From an uncultured Opitutales bacterium (lineage in GTDB: Bacteria > Verrucomicrobiota > Verrucomicrobiia > Opitutales > Seribacteraceae), in NCBI GenBank assembly GCA_943787575.1, contig CALSMY010000006.1, forward strand, positions 62,001 through 126,000: a stretch of 64,000 bases of DNA, read 5' to 3'. How positions within the stretch are numbered: the first letter of the stretch is position 1; each line of letters starts with the position of its first letter. The translations under genes and the position numbers were made by a program. The notes under the pieces were generated by a model, which saw only the letters and a list, made by a program, of their open reading frames with translations, made no database searches and was not told where the DNA came from. Positions 53,696 through 62,401 of this stretch are shown one piece after another.

Positions 53696-53758
53696 ACGAT
53701 CAAGTCGGTTACATCTTGCCCAATAGTAAAAATAGGGAGAGCATGGAAAGCATTAGTT

Positions 53759-54187
53759 ATGTCAAACTCTTTGGTCGATAAATCATTAGTTCATTTAAGC
53801 GAAGCTGGTTTGCGGCTTACCAAGCAGCGAAAAGCTATGCTAGAGGTTTTAGCAAAAGCTGAGAATCCAATGTCCGCTGAAGAGGCACACGCGGAACTTC
53901 CTACCAGTACCTGTGACTTGGTAACCGTGTATCGTTCGCTTGAACAGTTCGAGCGGGTTGGAGTCGTTCAACTTGGAGTTCGGGAAAATGGAACAAAGGT
54001 GTACTGCCTGTCTCATGGACATGATCACCACCATCATTTGACCTGCCGAATCTGTGGTCGTACCGAACGAGTGGATCTGTGCATGGCGGAAGAATTAGAA
54101 AAAGTAGGAAGGTCTTTCGGATTCACTGAATTATCCCATGTGATGGAACTCTTTGGCACTTGTCCTGTGTGCAAAAAAGAAGGCTGA
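53759..54187 (+). CDS. Fur-family metal-dependent repressor
   Basis: The winged helix (RLTKQRKAMLEVLAKAENPM, STCDLVTVYRSLEQFERVGV) and the metal-binding dimerisation domain (HGHDHHHHLTCRICGRTERV, FGTCPVCKKEG) are complete. Both structural zinc CxxC motifs are there. The histidine cluster fits Fur or Zur; the sensed metal cannot be decided. The target is unknown; the TroA-type uptake operon 30 kb away has its own DtxR-type regulator. A GGAAAG lies 8 bases before the ATG. Confidence 0.92.
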   Translation: MSNSLVDKSLVHLSEAGLRLTKQRKAMLEVLAKAENPMSAEEAHAELPTSTCDLVTVYRSLEQFERVGVVQLGVRENGTKVYCLSHGHDHHHHLTCRICGRTERVDLCMAEELEKVGRSFGFTELSHVMELFGTCPVCKKEG

Positions 54188-54288
54188 ATTCGAAGAAAGC
54201 CTTTTAGAATAAAAATTTCTATTCTTGGGTATTCTCCCTTGCTTGCGCTCCTTTTTTTATGGAATATGATGTTTTTATAAAATTTTGT

Positions 54289-55137
54289 ATGATTAGAACG
54301 ATTACTATTTTACTCTGCTGGGGAGTTACTTTTTTGTCTGCATCTCCAGATCCTGAGTTAAAGAAGATAGAAAAGGCACTCCAAACGTTTCCAACTGTTA
54401 AACCCAAAAAAGTTCCTCAAATTCTAGTCTATTCGAAAGCGAGTGGATTTGCTCACAAGTCTATCCCGACTGGAGTTAAGGCATTGCGTGCTTTGGCACT
54501 AAAGACTGGAGCCTTTAATCCAAAATTTTCTCAGTCGGTTGAAGATTTTTCAGCTGAAAACCTAAAAAACTTTGATGGCCTGATTTTTAATAATTGCACG
54601 CGTGTGGAAAAGGCTTTTGTCAGTCCAAAACAGCGAAGTGCACTTTTGAATTTTATCAGGAAAGGCAAAGGATTTGTCGGTTTTCATGGCGCTTCGGACG
54701 CGGGTATGCCCAAATGGCAGGAGTATACAAATATGATTGGAGGATGCTTTGATGGTCACCCCTGGAATGCAGGTGGCACATGGCCCTTTAGGGTAGAGGA
54801 TCCTGGGCATACTTTGTCTAAAAGCTTTGCCGCTAATACCTTTCGCTTTTCGGATGAGATCTATCAATACAAAGGGTATGATCGTAAAAACCTGCGTGTT
54901 TTAATAAGTTTGGACGCAAATAAAAGCGGAAAATCTGGAAAGTCTCCTACTCAGGATTACCCAGTTTCCTGGGTAAAGCCTTATGGAAAAGGGAGGGTAT
55001 TTTATTCAAATTTTGGACACAATAAAGCCACTTGGTGGACTCCTTTCTTATTGGAACACTTCCTTGCAGGCATTCGATGGTCGGTCGGAGAATTGGATGG
55101 ACCGCACGAGAGTTTGCCCCAACCGCCCAGACTTTGA
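54289..55137 (+). CDS. ThuA-like domain protein, secreted
   Basis: A signal peptide (MIRTITILLCWGVTFLSASP) leads into a ThuA-like domain: ILVYSKASGFAHKSIPTGVK, FDGLIFNNCTR, LLNFIRKGKGFVGFHGASDA, GHPWNAGGTWPFRVEDPGHT, DEIYQYKGYD and GKGRVFYSNFGHNKATWW. It is a different subgroup from the protein at 1472-2449 and matches those encoded beside Tat-exported Gfo/Idh/MocA proteins, as here (44 bases upstream of one). The ATG at 54289 makes a better signal than the first ATG at 54259. A role in modifying keto-sugars outside the cytoplasm is plausible. Confidence 0.88.
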   Translation: MIRTITILLCWGVTFLSASPDPELKKIEKALQTFPTVKPKKVPQILVYSKASGFAHKSIPTGVKALRALALKTGAFNPKFSQSVEDFSAENLKNFDGLIFNNCTRVEKAFVSPKQRSALLNFIRKGKGFVGFHGASDAGMPKWQEYTNMIGGCFDGHPWNAGGTWPFRVEDPGHTLSKSFAANTFRFSDEIYQYKGYDRKNLRVLISLDANKSGKSGKSPTQDYPVSWVKPYGKGRVFYSNFGHNKATWWTPFLLEHFLAGIRWSVGELDGPHESLPQPPRL

Positions 55138-55181
55138 TGTATTAAACTTAACTCCTAAACTAATAACATAAAACTATAATA

Positions 55182-56513
55182 ATGAGTAACCAAGATTCAG
55201 TAAGTAGAAGAAATTTCATGGGGTCCGCCGCCCTAGCTGGTGCTGCGGTTTCTTTCCCCAATGTACTAACCGCAAAGAGCAAAGGAAAAGAAGTTATTCG
55301 ATTTGCTTTGATCGGTTGTGGCGGGCGGGGAAAAGGTGCTGCTGCTCAAGTAATGAACTCTCCTCACAAGACAGAATGTGTGGCACTGGCAGATGCTTTC
55401 ATGGATACAGCCAAAGGAGCCCAGAATTACCTCAAGCATGTTGGGCATGAAGATAAGCTTAAAGTAACAGATGATACCATTTTTGCCGGCTTGGATGCAT
55501 ACAAGAAAGTTATGGAAATGGACAATGTTGATTTGGTCCTCCTAACCACTTCACCTGGATTCCGTCCATTGCATTTCGAGCATGCCATCAACAAAGGTAA
55601 ACATGTCTTCATGGAAAAGCCAGTTGGCACAGACGGAGCAGGAATTCGAAGAGTTCTTGCGGCAAATGAAATTGCCAAGCAAAAGAATCTTATGGTTGCC
55701 GTTGGTCTTCAACGCCACCATGAGCCTAATTATATAGAAACCGTTAAGCGTATTCAGGATGGTGCGATCGGTGATCTTTCATACGCCCGTGTATTCTGGA
55801 ACGGTGGAGGAGTTTGGACCAAGAAAAGAACTTCCAGCCAGAATGATATGGAATACCAAGTTCGTAACTGGTTTTATTTTAACTGGCTTTGTGGAGACCA
55901 TATTGTTGAACAACATATTCATAACACTGATATCATCAATTGGATCAAAGGAGCCTATCCAATCAAAGCGAACGGTCATGGAGGACGCCAAGTGCGCGGT
56001 AATCCGGCCAATGATCCTGATTGGAAAGATCACGGAGAAATCTTTGATCATCATTTCGTTGAGTTTGAATATGCGGACGGTTTTCGCATGTACAGTCAAT
56101 GCCGACATATTAAGGGATGTTCCCAAAATGTATCCGAGCACATATATGGAGCTGATGGATATAGCCAGGTAGGTGGACCTCACACAATCTTTCCAAAATC
56201 TGGAGATCCTTGGCGTTATCCAGGTAAGAAAGTTGGCGGTCATCAACAAGAACAGCTCAATATGATTGATGCATTGGCTAAGGGAGAAGTTTACAATGAG
56301 GGAGATTATGGAGCGAAAAGTACCATGACCAATATCCTTGGTCGTTGCGCCACTTATTCCGGTAAGGAGGTCACCTTTGATCAGGCATTAAATTCGAAGG
56401 TAGAACTTTGTCCTAACATTGATTCCCTTACTTGGGAAAGCGAAGCCCCTGTACAAATGAATTCTGCAGGAGGTTACGATGCACCAGTGCCAGGAAAAAC
56501 CCGAGTGATTTAA
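55182..56513 (+). CDS. Tat-exported Gfo/Idh/MocA family oxidoreductase
   Basis: The N-terminus SRRNFMGSAALAGAAVSFP is a twin-arginine signal, so it folds with its nucleotide cofactor in the cytoplasm before export. The Rossmann start is RFALIGCGGRGKGAAAQVM; the EKP motif is FMEKPVGTDGAGIRRVLAA; LQRHHEPNYIETVKRIQDG and GDHIVEQHIHNTDIINWIKG (catalytic His) follow. Glycoside-processing relatives use tightly bound NAD. It is probably co-transcribed with the ThuA-like protein. Confidence 0.93.
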   Translation: MSNQDSVSRRNFMGSAALAGAAVSFPNVLTAKSKGKEVIRFALIGCGGRGKGAAAQVMNSPHKTECVALADAFMDTAKGAQNYLKHVGHEDKLKVTDDTIFAGLDAYKKVMEMDNVDLVLLTTSPGFRPLHFEHAINKGKHVFMEKPVGTDGAGIRRVLAANEIAKQKNLMVAVGLQRHHEPNYIETVKRIQDGAIGDLSYARVFWNGGGVWTKKRTSSQNDMEYQVRNWFYFNWLCGDHIVEQHIHNTDIINWIKGAYPIKANGHGGRQVRGNPANDPDWKDHGEIFDHHFVEFEYADGFRMYSQCRHIKGCSQNVSEHIYGADGYSQVGGPHTIFPKSGDPWRYPGKKVGGHQQEQLNMIDALAKGEVYNEGDYGAKSTMTNILGRCATYSGKEVTFDQALNSKVELCPNIDSLTWESEAPVQMNSAGGYDAPVPGKTRVI

Positions 56514-56538
56514 ATCATACTTAATCAAGAATCTTAGA

Positions 56539-56576
56539 AGCGACCCCGGTTGAAAAACTCGGGGTCGCTTTGTTTT
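56539..56576 (+). terminator. Rho-independent terminator
   Basis: A 10-bp perfect stem AGCGACCCCG / CGGGGTCGCT with an 11-base loop is followed by TTGTTTT. It ends the ThuA-like/oxidoreductase unit. Confidence 0.88.
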
Positions 56577-56609
56577 GACCCGGCAAGATTAACCTTTAGC
56601 AAATAAGTT

Positions 56610-57146
56610 ATGATACTTTCAGACGGAGCTATTTTAGATGCAATTCAACGCAGAGATATTGTGATCGAACCCTATGACCGTTCTTGCCTTGGTACAAACA
56701 GCTACGATGTCCACCTTTCTCCACATCTTGCCTGTTATGTGGATGATGTAATTGATGCCCGTAAGCACAACCAAGTGGAACATTTTACTATCCCAGACGA
56801 TGGTTTCGTCCTTAGGCCCGGGCAAACTTACCTGGGATCCACTTTGGAATATACCGAAACTCGTCGGTTTGTCCCTTTTTTAGAGGGAAAGTCGAGCGTT
56901 GGCAGGTTGGGCATTGATATCCATGCAACTGCGGGTAAGGGAGATGTTGGGTTTTGTAATCATTGGACCTTGGAAATTTCTGTTTCTCAACCTGTACGAG
57001 TCTATGCACAAATGCCCATCGGGCAGCTCATTTATTTTTTGGTCGAGGGAGAAGTCGAGGTAGATTATTCCAACAAAGCCTCAGCTAAGTATAATCAACG
57101 GTCTTCATTACCGGTTGAATCGATGATGTGGAAGAATGCTTTTTAA
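56610..57146 (+). CDS. dcd: dCTP deaminase
   Basis: A 178-residue dUTPase-fold enzyme: IEPYDRSCLGTNSYDVHLSP at the start, FVLRPGQTYLGSTLEYTET, the substrate-binding loop EGKSSVGRLGIDIHATAGKG and NHWTLEISVSQPVRVYAQMP with the catalytic Glu. GQLIYFLVEG and a short C-terminal lid end it. It turns dCTP into dUTP for dTMP synthesis. Whether it is mono- or bifunctional (dCTP to dUMP) cannot be told. Confidence 0.94.
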   Translation: MILSDGAILDAIQRRDIVIEPYDRSCLGTNSYDVHLSPHLACYVDDVIDARKHNQVEHFTIPDDGFVLRPGQTYLGSTLEYTETRRFVPFLEGKSSVGRLGIDIHATAGKGDVGFCNHWTLEISVSQPVRVYAQMPIGQLIYFLVEGEVEVDYSNKASAKYNQRSSLPVESMMWKNAF

Positions 57147-57566
57147 GTGAATAAGGAAGAAGGGCTGTTAAGAGAAATTCTCGAGGAACATGCCAGTAAT
57201 CCATGTGGCCAAGAAGAATTGTCCGACACCTCTCATTCTGGCGAATGGAAAAGTCGTAAAACAGGAAATCTTTGTTCTGTACAAATAAAGGTACACAATG
57301 ATCAGATATTAAGGATGGTTGCACGAGTTGAAGGTTCTGCATTAGCCAAAGCCTGTGCATCAATTATGTGTAGTGAATTGGAGGGTAAATGTATTGATAG
57401 TGCCCGGACAACGATGCAAGTGGTCGAAAAATGGATCGAGTATGGAGAAGCACCAGAGAATTGGCCGGGCGAACTAGTGGTTTACCAATCCTTGGTTCAA
57501 TTTCCCGAACGAGTGGACTGTGCGACCTTGTGCTGGAGGTCTCTCAAGAATGCACTTGAAGATTAA
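57147..57566 (+). CDS. SufU/NifU-N-like protein with incomplete cysteine set
   Basis: The 139 residues follow the IscU/SufU pattern: EILEEHASNP at the start, GNLCSVQIKV (first ligand Cys), VEGSALAKACASIM (where SufU has EGCSISMASAS; the second ligand Cys reads Ser, and another Cys appears six residues later) and FPERVDCATLCWRSL (third ligand Cys). The Asp of the CGD motif is Ser. Iron-sulfur scaffold or sulfur-acceptor activity is thus doubtful. It begins with a GTG directly after the dcd stop (TAAGTG), so the two are coupled; its end overlaps the helicase gene by 4 bases on the other strand. Confidence 0.75.
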   Translation: MNKEEGLLREILEEHASNPCGQEELSDTSHSGEWKSRKTGNLCSVQIKVHNDQILRMVARVEGSALAKACASIMCSELEGKCIDSARTTMQVVEKWIEYGEAPENWPGELVVYQSLVQFPERVDCATLCWRSLKNALED

Positions 57567-59677
57567 TACCCAAATTTTTTGTAACTCTTATACCCACCAC
57601 CGGAATTTCCCCAATTCGAATTTCCGAATGATCGCTCTCTTCTGTGCCCATGGCGGGAATGTGCATTGAATAACTCATAACGAGACTCGGGAAGTTCTTT
57701 GATGAACCTGCTTTGCATCAGCCGTACGGGCATACCTTTTTGGTTGGCGAGGGTGGGGTAGAGTAGGTGTAAAGATCGTTCTGCCCGGGTAGTCGCCACA
57801 TAAAAGAGCCTCCTTTCTTCCTCCAAGTCCCCCTCCCCATCAATTGCCCGTTTGTTGGGAAAAAGTCCGTCCGCCAGGCCAATGATAAATACATGGGGAT
57901 ATTCCAGGCCTTTTGACTGGTGGATCGTGGATAATCGAATACAGCTTTCTCCCTGTTTAACTACTCGATCTCCGGATTCTGAACTAAGAAGTACCAATTG
58001 TGAGAGCATTTCTGCTAAACTTTGATGCTTGGAAGCAAAATCTACTAGGCTTTCTAAATCCTCTTCCCTTCTCGGCCAGTTTTCGAAGGTTGCCCGGAGG
58101 TAGGTTTGATACCACCCGCCAATGGCTTCTTCAACCACAACGGATGGAGTTGCGGTAGCAGCAATTATATCAATATTAGCCAAGGTTTCAGCCATCGATT
58201 CCCAGTCTTCTTTGGCATCTGCTGGCACTTTTTTAAATAGCTTTTCTTCTCCCAGGACTTGGCAGATTGATACCGCTTTTTCAGTGGCAATTTGGGTAGC
58301 CAGTTTTAACAGTTTGATTGCGGTTTTTTCCCCAATCTTAGGGAGCAGGCAAGCAAAACGGAAGAAAGCCGTGCTGTCTTTTGGGTTGGCCACAAACCTT
58401 AATTGGGCAACCAAATCCTTGACGTGAGCTTGTTCGAAAAATTTTAATCCACTGGTTATAAGAAAAGGAAGTCCGCGACGGGACAGTTCAACCTGGAGTT
58501 CCATGGCGTGATAATGTGCCCGGTAGAGAATGGCAATTTGATCATAGTTTGCACCGGAATCATAGAGCTCTTCAATTTTAGAGATAACAAAATCAGCCTG
58601 TTGATAAGCTTCCAAGGTAGGAACCACTTTGGGTAATTCGTGGTGTGGACGGGATGCTTTTAGCTCCTTAGTAAAACTTTTTTCAGCCGTTCGATTCTCA
58701 AGAATTCCATTGGCTAAATTAAGGATTTCAGGAGAACTTCGATAATTGGTTTCAATTTTATAAATTTTAGCACCTGGGTGCCTCTCTGGAAAAGAAAGGA
58801 TTTGATCGAGGTCTGCACCTCTCCAGGTGTAGATGCATTGAGCATCGTCACCTACGGCCATTACCTGATGGTTTGAAGCAATTTGGTCGACAATGCTAGC
58901 TTGGAGCAGGTTCACATCCTGATATTCATCTACAAGCACATGGGAAAAACGATTCTGGAAATAGGTGCGTGCATCTTCGTGCTTTTCCATAAGGGTTAGC
59001 CAAAAGACAAGTAGGTCGTCGTAGTCGGTTAATCCCCGAGCTAATTTTGTACGGGTATAAGCGTCGAAAAAATGCTCAATTTTTGAGGCAAGTTCACGGT
59101 TCGATGGATAACGAGCGAGGGCTACTTCTTCGACATCTTTACCCACATTTCTGGCAAAGCTTATCAATCCTTTGATCGGTTTTGCCTTGGGGTTTTCTTT
59201 CGCCTTGAAGAAGTCAGGGTCAATCTCCCGAATGATTTCATTTAACAATGCGTCGGAATCACCATCATCGAGGATGGTAAAACTTCTGGGTAGACCGATT
59301 AAATCACCAAACATACGCAGTGCCTGTCCACCGACATGATGAAAGGTACCACCTAGAAACCTGTGGCCGCCAATACCGGTCAATTCTTCAACCCTTTCAA
59401 GCATTTGCCTAGATGCTTTGTTGGTAAAAGTGAGCAGGAGGATAGATTCCGGGGCAGCTCCTTGTTCTAAGAGGTAAGCAACCCGGTAGGTCAAGGTACG
59501 TGTTTTACCCGAACCGGCCCCGGCCAAAACTAAAGCTGGACCATTTGGAGCAGTAACCGCCTGATATTGGTCTGCGTTTAACTCTTTCTTAAAATCAATG
59601 CCTTCGTCAGTGGCAGGCTTGATCGATTGGGGGGGCGGACCAAATAAATCGTCTTCTTCGTCTTCGTAGTCGTACAT
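57563..59677 (-). CDS. UvrD/PcrA-like ATP-dependent DNA helicase
   Basis: A superfamily 1A helicase of 704 residues with ELNADQYQAVTAP (Q motif), AGAGSGKT (Walker A), LLTFTNKASRQML, LVDEYQDVNLLQ (DExx box), AVGDDAQCIYTWRGAD, IETNYRSSPEI, RLSTIHQSKGLEYPHVFIIG and LFYVATTRAERSLHL. The tail is rich in Gly, Ser and Arg (RHGHRRERSFGNSNWGNSGG). It would unwind DNA 3' to 5' in repair or replication restart. Its start is 1 base after the proB stop, so it is co-transcribed with proB. Confidence 0.95.
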   Translation of the reverse strand: MYDYEDEEDDLFGPPPQSIKPATDEGIDFKKELNADQYQAVTAPNGPALVLAGAGSGKTRTLTYRVAYLLEQGAAPESILLLTFTNKASRQMLERVEELTGIGGHRFLGGTFHHVGGQALRMFGDLIGLPRSFTILDDGDSDALLNEIIREIDPDFFKAKENPKAKPIKGLISFARNVGKDVEEVALARYPSNRELASKIEHFFDAYTRTKLARGLTDYDDLLVFWLTLMEKHEDARTYFQNRFSHVLVDEYQDVNLLQASIVDQIASNHQVMAVGDDAQCIYTWRGADLDQILSFPERHPGAKIYKIETNYRSSPEILNLANGILENRTAEKSFTKELKASRPHHELPKVVPTLEAYQQADFVISKIEELYDSGANYDQIAILYRAHYHAMELQVELSRRGLPFLITSGLKFFEQAHVKDLVAQLRFVANPKDSTAFFRFACLLPKIGEKTAIKLLKLATQIATEKAVSICQVLGEEKLFKKVPADAKEDWESMAETLANIDIIAATATPSVVVEEAIGGWYQTYLRATFENWPRREEDLESLVDFASKHQSLAEMLSQLVLLSSESGDRVVKQGESCIRLSTIHQSKGLEYPHVFIIGLADGLFPNKRAIDGEGDLEEERRLFYVATTRAERSLHLLYPTLANQKGMPVRLMQSRFIKELPESRYELFNAHSRHGHRRERSFGNSNWGNSGGGYKSYKKFGY

Positions 59678-59678
59678 G

Positions 59679-60791
59679 TTAAGATGATGCTGAACTTGCT
59701 TTGGATATTAGAGGTGCAAGAAAATCACGATGAACAACTTCGGATCGATTGCTCCATGAATGAGTTTTCATCACGGTTTCATTACTTGCTCCAATAATTT
59801 CTTCAAGCTCTTCACTTGCAAAACGGGAAATTCCACGGGCAATAATTTTTCCGGAAGGATCGAGGATGGACACTACATCTGACCGTCCAAAAGATCCGGT
59901 TGATTTTAAAACTCCACTGGCTAAGAGGCTCGCTCCTTGTTCGAGGATAGCGGTGCATGCTCCCTGATCAATTTCGATTGAACCTTTTGGGTTTGGGAAA
60001 AAAGCCAGCCATTTCTTGCGTTGCTTTAGCTCCAAGCCCGCAGGGGCAAAAAAGGTACCCTCAGTTTTACCTTCGATAATTTGCGGAAGTCGGCCTGGGG
60101 TTTCCCCACATCCAATAAATACTGCGCAACCTGATTTTGTCGCCACTTTGGCTGCCTCAATTTTAGTAGCCATCCCACCCATTGCGGTCGGGCTGGTCGT
60201 ACCTTCAGCCATTTTTTCGATCTCAGAATTAATTTCGCTCACAAACGGAACAAGTACGCCAGAATTTACCGATGTCATTAAGCCTTTTGCGGTTGTCAGG
60301 ATAATTAGAAGTTCGGCTTGCGTTAGGGAGGCTAGAAGAGCTGATAATATGTCGTTATCTCCAAATTTTAATTCTTCATCACTGACAGAATCGTTTTCAT
60401 TGACGACCGGAACAACACCCCTGTCGAGCAGGGAATCTATGGTTTCTTTTACTTTTATGGATCTTGCTTCCTCATTAAAATCCTCTCGGGTTAACAGAAT
60501 CTGTGCGGCCAAAAAACCATGGGCACTGAGGGCAGATTTCCATGCGTGCATCAGTTCACTTTGCCCAACTGAAGCACATGAACGAAGTAAAGAAAGGTCA
60601 TCTGGCCTTGAAGCAAGTCCCAGTTTCCCCATGCCTAAGCCAACAGCTCCAGAACTAACAAGAACAACTTCAACACCTTGTTTCTTGAGCAGATCTATAC
60701 CGGAACAAATTTGAGAAATTCTTTCTACTCGGATATTCCCGTTACCGGCTGATAAAAGACCGGTTCCTAATTTGATTACCACACGCTTCAT
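59679..60791 (-). CDS. proB: Glutamate 5-kinase with PUA domain
   Basis: The amino-acid kinase domain spans about residues 1-250 (VVIKLGTGLL, VLVSSGAVGLGMGKLGL, NENDSVSDEELKFGDNDILSALLA quoted in part as VNENDSVSDEELKFGDND, TTAKGLM and GMATKIEAAKVATKSG). A PUA domain fills 275-355 (GACTAILEQGASLLASGVLK, ILDPSGKIIARGISRFAS). It makes glutamyl 5-phosphate, the first step of proline synthesis. proA is not adjacent. It is third in the pyrH-frr-proB-helicase series, 105 bases after frr. Confidence 0.95.
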   Translation of the reverse strand: MKRVVIKLGTGLLSAGNGNIRVERISQICSGIDLLKKQGVEVVLVSSGAVGLGMGKLGLASRPDDLSLLRSCASVGQSELMHAWKSALSAHGFLAAQILLTREDFNEEARSIKVKETIDSLLDRGVVPVVNENDSVSDEELKFGDNDILSALLASLTQAELLIILTTAKGLMTSVNSGVLVPFVSEINSEIEKMAEGTTSPTAMGGMATKIEAAKVATKSGCAVFIGCGETPGRLPQIIEGKTEGTFFAPAGLELKQRKKWLAFFPNPKGSIEIDQGACTAILEQGASLLASGVLKSTGSFGRSDVVSILDPSGKIIARGISRFASEELEEIIGASNETVMKTHSWSNRSEVVHRDFLAPLISKASSASS

Positions 60792-60895
60792 GAATTACAT
60801 CTTTCTAAGCCTCAAAGATGTGAGAAAAGGTAAATAGAGCAAACCTCAAGCAAACGAAGTTTGTTGGATTCTCAGTTTTCCAAATAACCTTTGCT

Positions 60896-61453
60896 TTAGA
60901 CTTTTCTTAGATCAGATTCTTTTGCAGTCACCGCTTGAGTGATTTGGTTTCCCATATCATCAGTCAATTTTTGGACTTCTTTTTCAGCTCTCTTAAAGTC
61001 ATCTTCGGGAAGGCCTTCTTTTTGTAGAGATTTTAACATATCCAAACCTTCTTTGCGGGAAGCTCGAATTCCAATCCTTCCATTTTCCGCGAAGCCCTGG
61101 GCCATTTTGCATAATTCTTCCCGCCTTTCCCCGCTTAGCTCGGGGATAGGTAAACGAATAAGTTCACCAGTAACTACTGGATTAATACCAAGTTTTGCAT
61201 CGATAAGTGCCTTTTCGATAGGGGCAACCGTTCCTTTGTCCCAGGCTTGAATTTGCAGGGTTCTCAAGTCGGGTGTAGTGATGGCAGCAACATCTCTCAG
61301 TTTCATAGAGGATCCGTAGACATCAACCGTAATTCCTTCGATCATGGAGGGGTTTGCTTTGCCTGTGTGTAAAGTGGCAAATTCACTTATGACATGATCT
61401 ACAGACTTTTGCATGTCGTCTTTAATCTTTTTAAAAATAACTTCGGTATCCAT
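60896..61453 (-). CDS. frr: Ribosome recycling factor
   Basis: A full-length RRF of 185 residues: VDHVISEFATLHTGKANPSM, VDVYGSSMKLRDVAAITTPD, IQAWDKGTVAPIEKALIDAK and LGINPVVTGELIRLPIPELS, RREELCKMAQGFAENGRIGI. It splits the post-termination ribosome together with EF-G. It follows pyrH by 42 bases, the usual bacterial order. Confidence 0.97.
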   Translation of the reverse strand: MDTEVIFKKIKDDMQKSVDHVISEFATLHTGKANPSMIEGITVDVYGSSMKLRDVAAITTPDLRTLQIQAWDKGTVAPIEKALIDAKLGINPVVTGELIRLPIPELSGERREELCKMAQGFAENGRIGIRASRKEGLDMLKSLQKEGLPEDDFKRAEKEVQKLTDDMGNQITQAVTAKESDLRKV

Positions 61454-61495
61454 AATATTGTAGGGTTTTGTATTGTATAAATTAAATAAGTATAC

Positions 61496-62215
61496 CTAGC
61501 GAACAATCGTGCCAATCGATTCACCACAAACCGCTTTGCGAATAGATTGCTCCTGTTGAAGGTCAAAAACAAGAATGGGCATGCGATTATCCATGCATAG
61601 AGAAAAAGCGGTTGAGTCCATGACCGATAGGCGTTTCTCCAAGCAATCCATGTAAGTAAGTTCAGAAAACTTTTTGGCGTCTTCGTACTTGTGTGGGTCC
61701 TTGTCATAAATACCATCCACCTTGGTCGCCTTTAAGATAATATCGGCGGATATTTCACTGGCTCTCAACGCAGCTGTAGTATCGGTAGAAAAATATGGAT
61801 TTCCAGTGCCTGACACAAAAATAACTATTCTTTCACGTTCGAGGTGCCGAATTGCCCGGCGTTGAATATAGGGCTCGGCTAATTTATCCATAGGAATGGC
61901 ACTTTGTACTCGCACGACGGCTCCCATTTTTTCCAATCGATCCATTAATGCGAGACCGTTAATAACCGTGGCAAGCATACCCATCGAATCCCCAGTCGTC
62001 CGATCAATACCTTTGTCAGTTCCTTGCAAACCTCGAAAAATATTACCACCACCTACAACAAGTCCAACCTCTACGCCCATGTCAGAAACCGCTTTTATTT
62101 CACCGCAGATCTTTTCTAATGATTGAGCAAAAATGGGTTCACCTGCAGCTCGATTTCCAAGGATTTCCCCACTGATTTTAAGAATTATTCGTTTGAATTT
62201 GGGTTTCGGCATCAT
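61496..62215 (-). CDS. pyrH: UMP kinase
   Basis: A 239-residue bacterial UMP kinase of the amino-acid kinase family: [84 protein letters not shown] and [12 protein letters not shown]. It phosphorylates UMP to UDP. The rpsB-tsf genes that often precede it are not in the window; upstream lie tRNA-Gln (opposite strand) and a MORN-type gene. The frame begins MMPKPKFKR; the second ATG is also possible. Confidence 0.96.
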   Translation of the reverse strand: MMPKPKFKRIILKISGEILGNRAAGEPIFAQSLEKICGEIKAVSDMGVEVGLVVGGGNIFRGLQGTDKGIDRTTGDSMGMLATVINGLALMDRLEKMGAVVRVQSAIPMDKLAEPYIQRRAIRHLERERIVIFVSGTGNPYFSTDTTAALRASEISADIILKATKVDGIYDKDPHKYEDAKKFSELTYMDCLEKRLSVMDSTAFSLCMDNRMPILVFDLQQEQSIRKAVCGESIGTIVR

Positions 62216-62237
62216 AAATTTGAAGGTTGGTAGTTCC

Positions 62238-62268
62238 TTGACTTTATCGGATGATAAAGCAGTATGTG
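62238..62268 (+). promoter_or_regulatory. Possible promoter of tRNA-Gln
   Basis: TTGACT (62238-62243) and TATGTG (62263-62268) are 19 bases apart, with the -10 ending 8 bases before the tRNA. A 7-bp hairpin CTTTATC/GATAAAG lies in the spacer. Confidence 0.3.
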
Positions 62269-62276
62269 AATCCCGT

Positions 62277-62350
62277 AGCCTGGTGGTGTAATGGTAGCAC
62301 AGAGGTTTTTGGTACCTTCAGTCGGGGTTCGAGTCCCTGCCGGGCTGCCA
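62277..62350 (+). tRNA. tRNA-Gln (anticodon TTG)
   Basis: A complete cloverleaf folds by eye: acceptor stem AGCCTGG with CCGGGCT (one T-G pair), D arm GTG/CAC with loop containing GG, anticodon stem GAGGT/ACCTT and loop TTTTGGT giving anticodon TTG at 62309-62311, T arm CGGGG-TTCGAGT-CCCTG. Discriminator G and an encoded CCA end it. It reads glutamine codons CAA (and CAG by wobble). It is transcribed opposite to both neighbours. Confidence 0.95.
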
Positions 62351-62401
62351 CTTGTATTTTTTGATTTCTTCGCATTGCTTAAAGAAGCGTTGCAAAGCGT
62401 C

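Noticed and set aside
60016-60714. 232-codon open frame on plus
   Set aside because: It lies wholly antisense to proB, has no ribosome site and its Ser/Pro-rich translation resembles no family; a shadow frame.
62242-62259. CTTTATC-GGAT-GATAAAG hairpin considered as a terminator
   Set aside because: There is no T-run on either side, and it lies in the promoter region of tRNA-Gln rather than after a gene.
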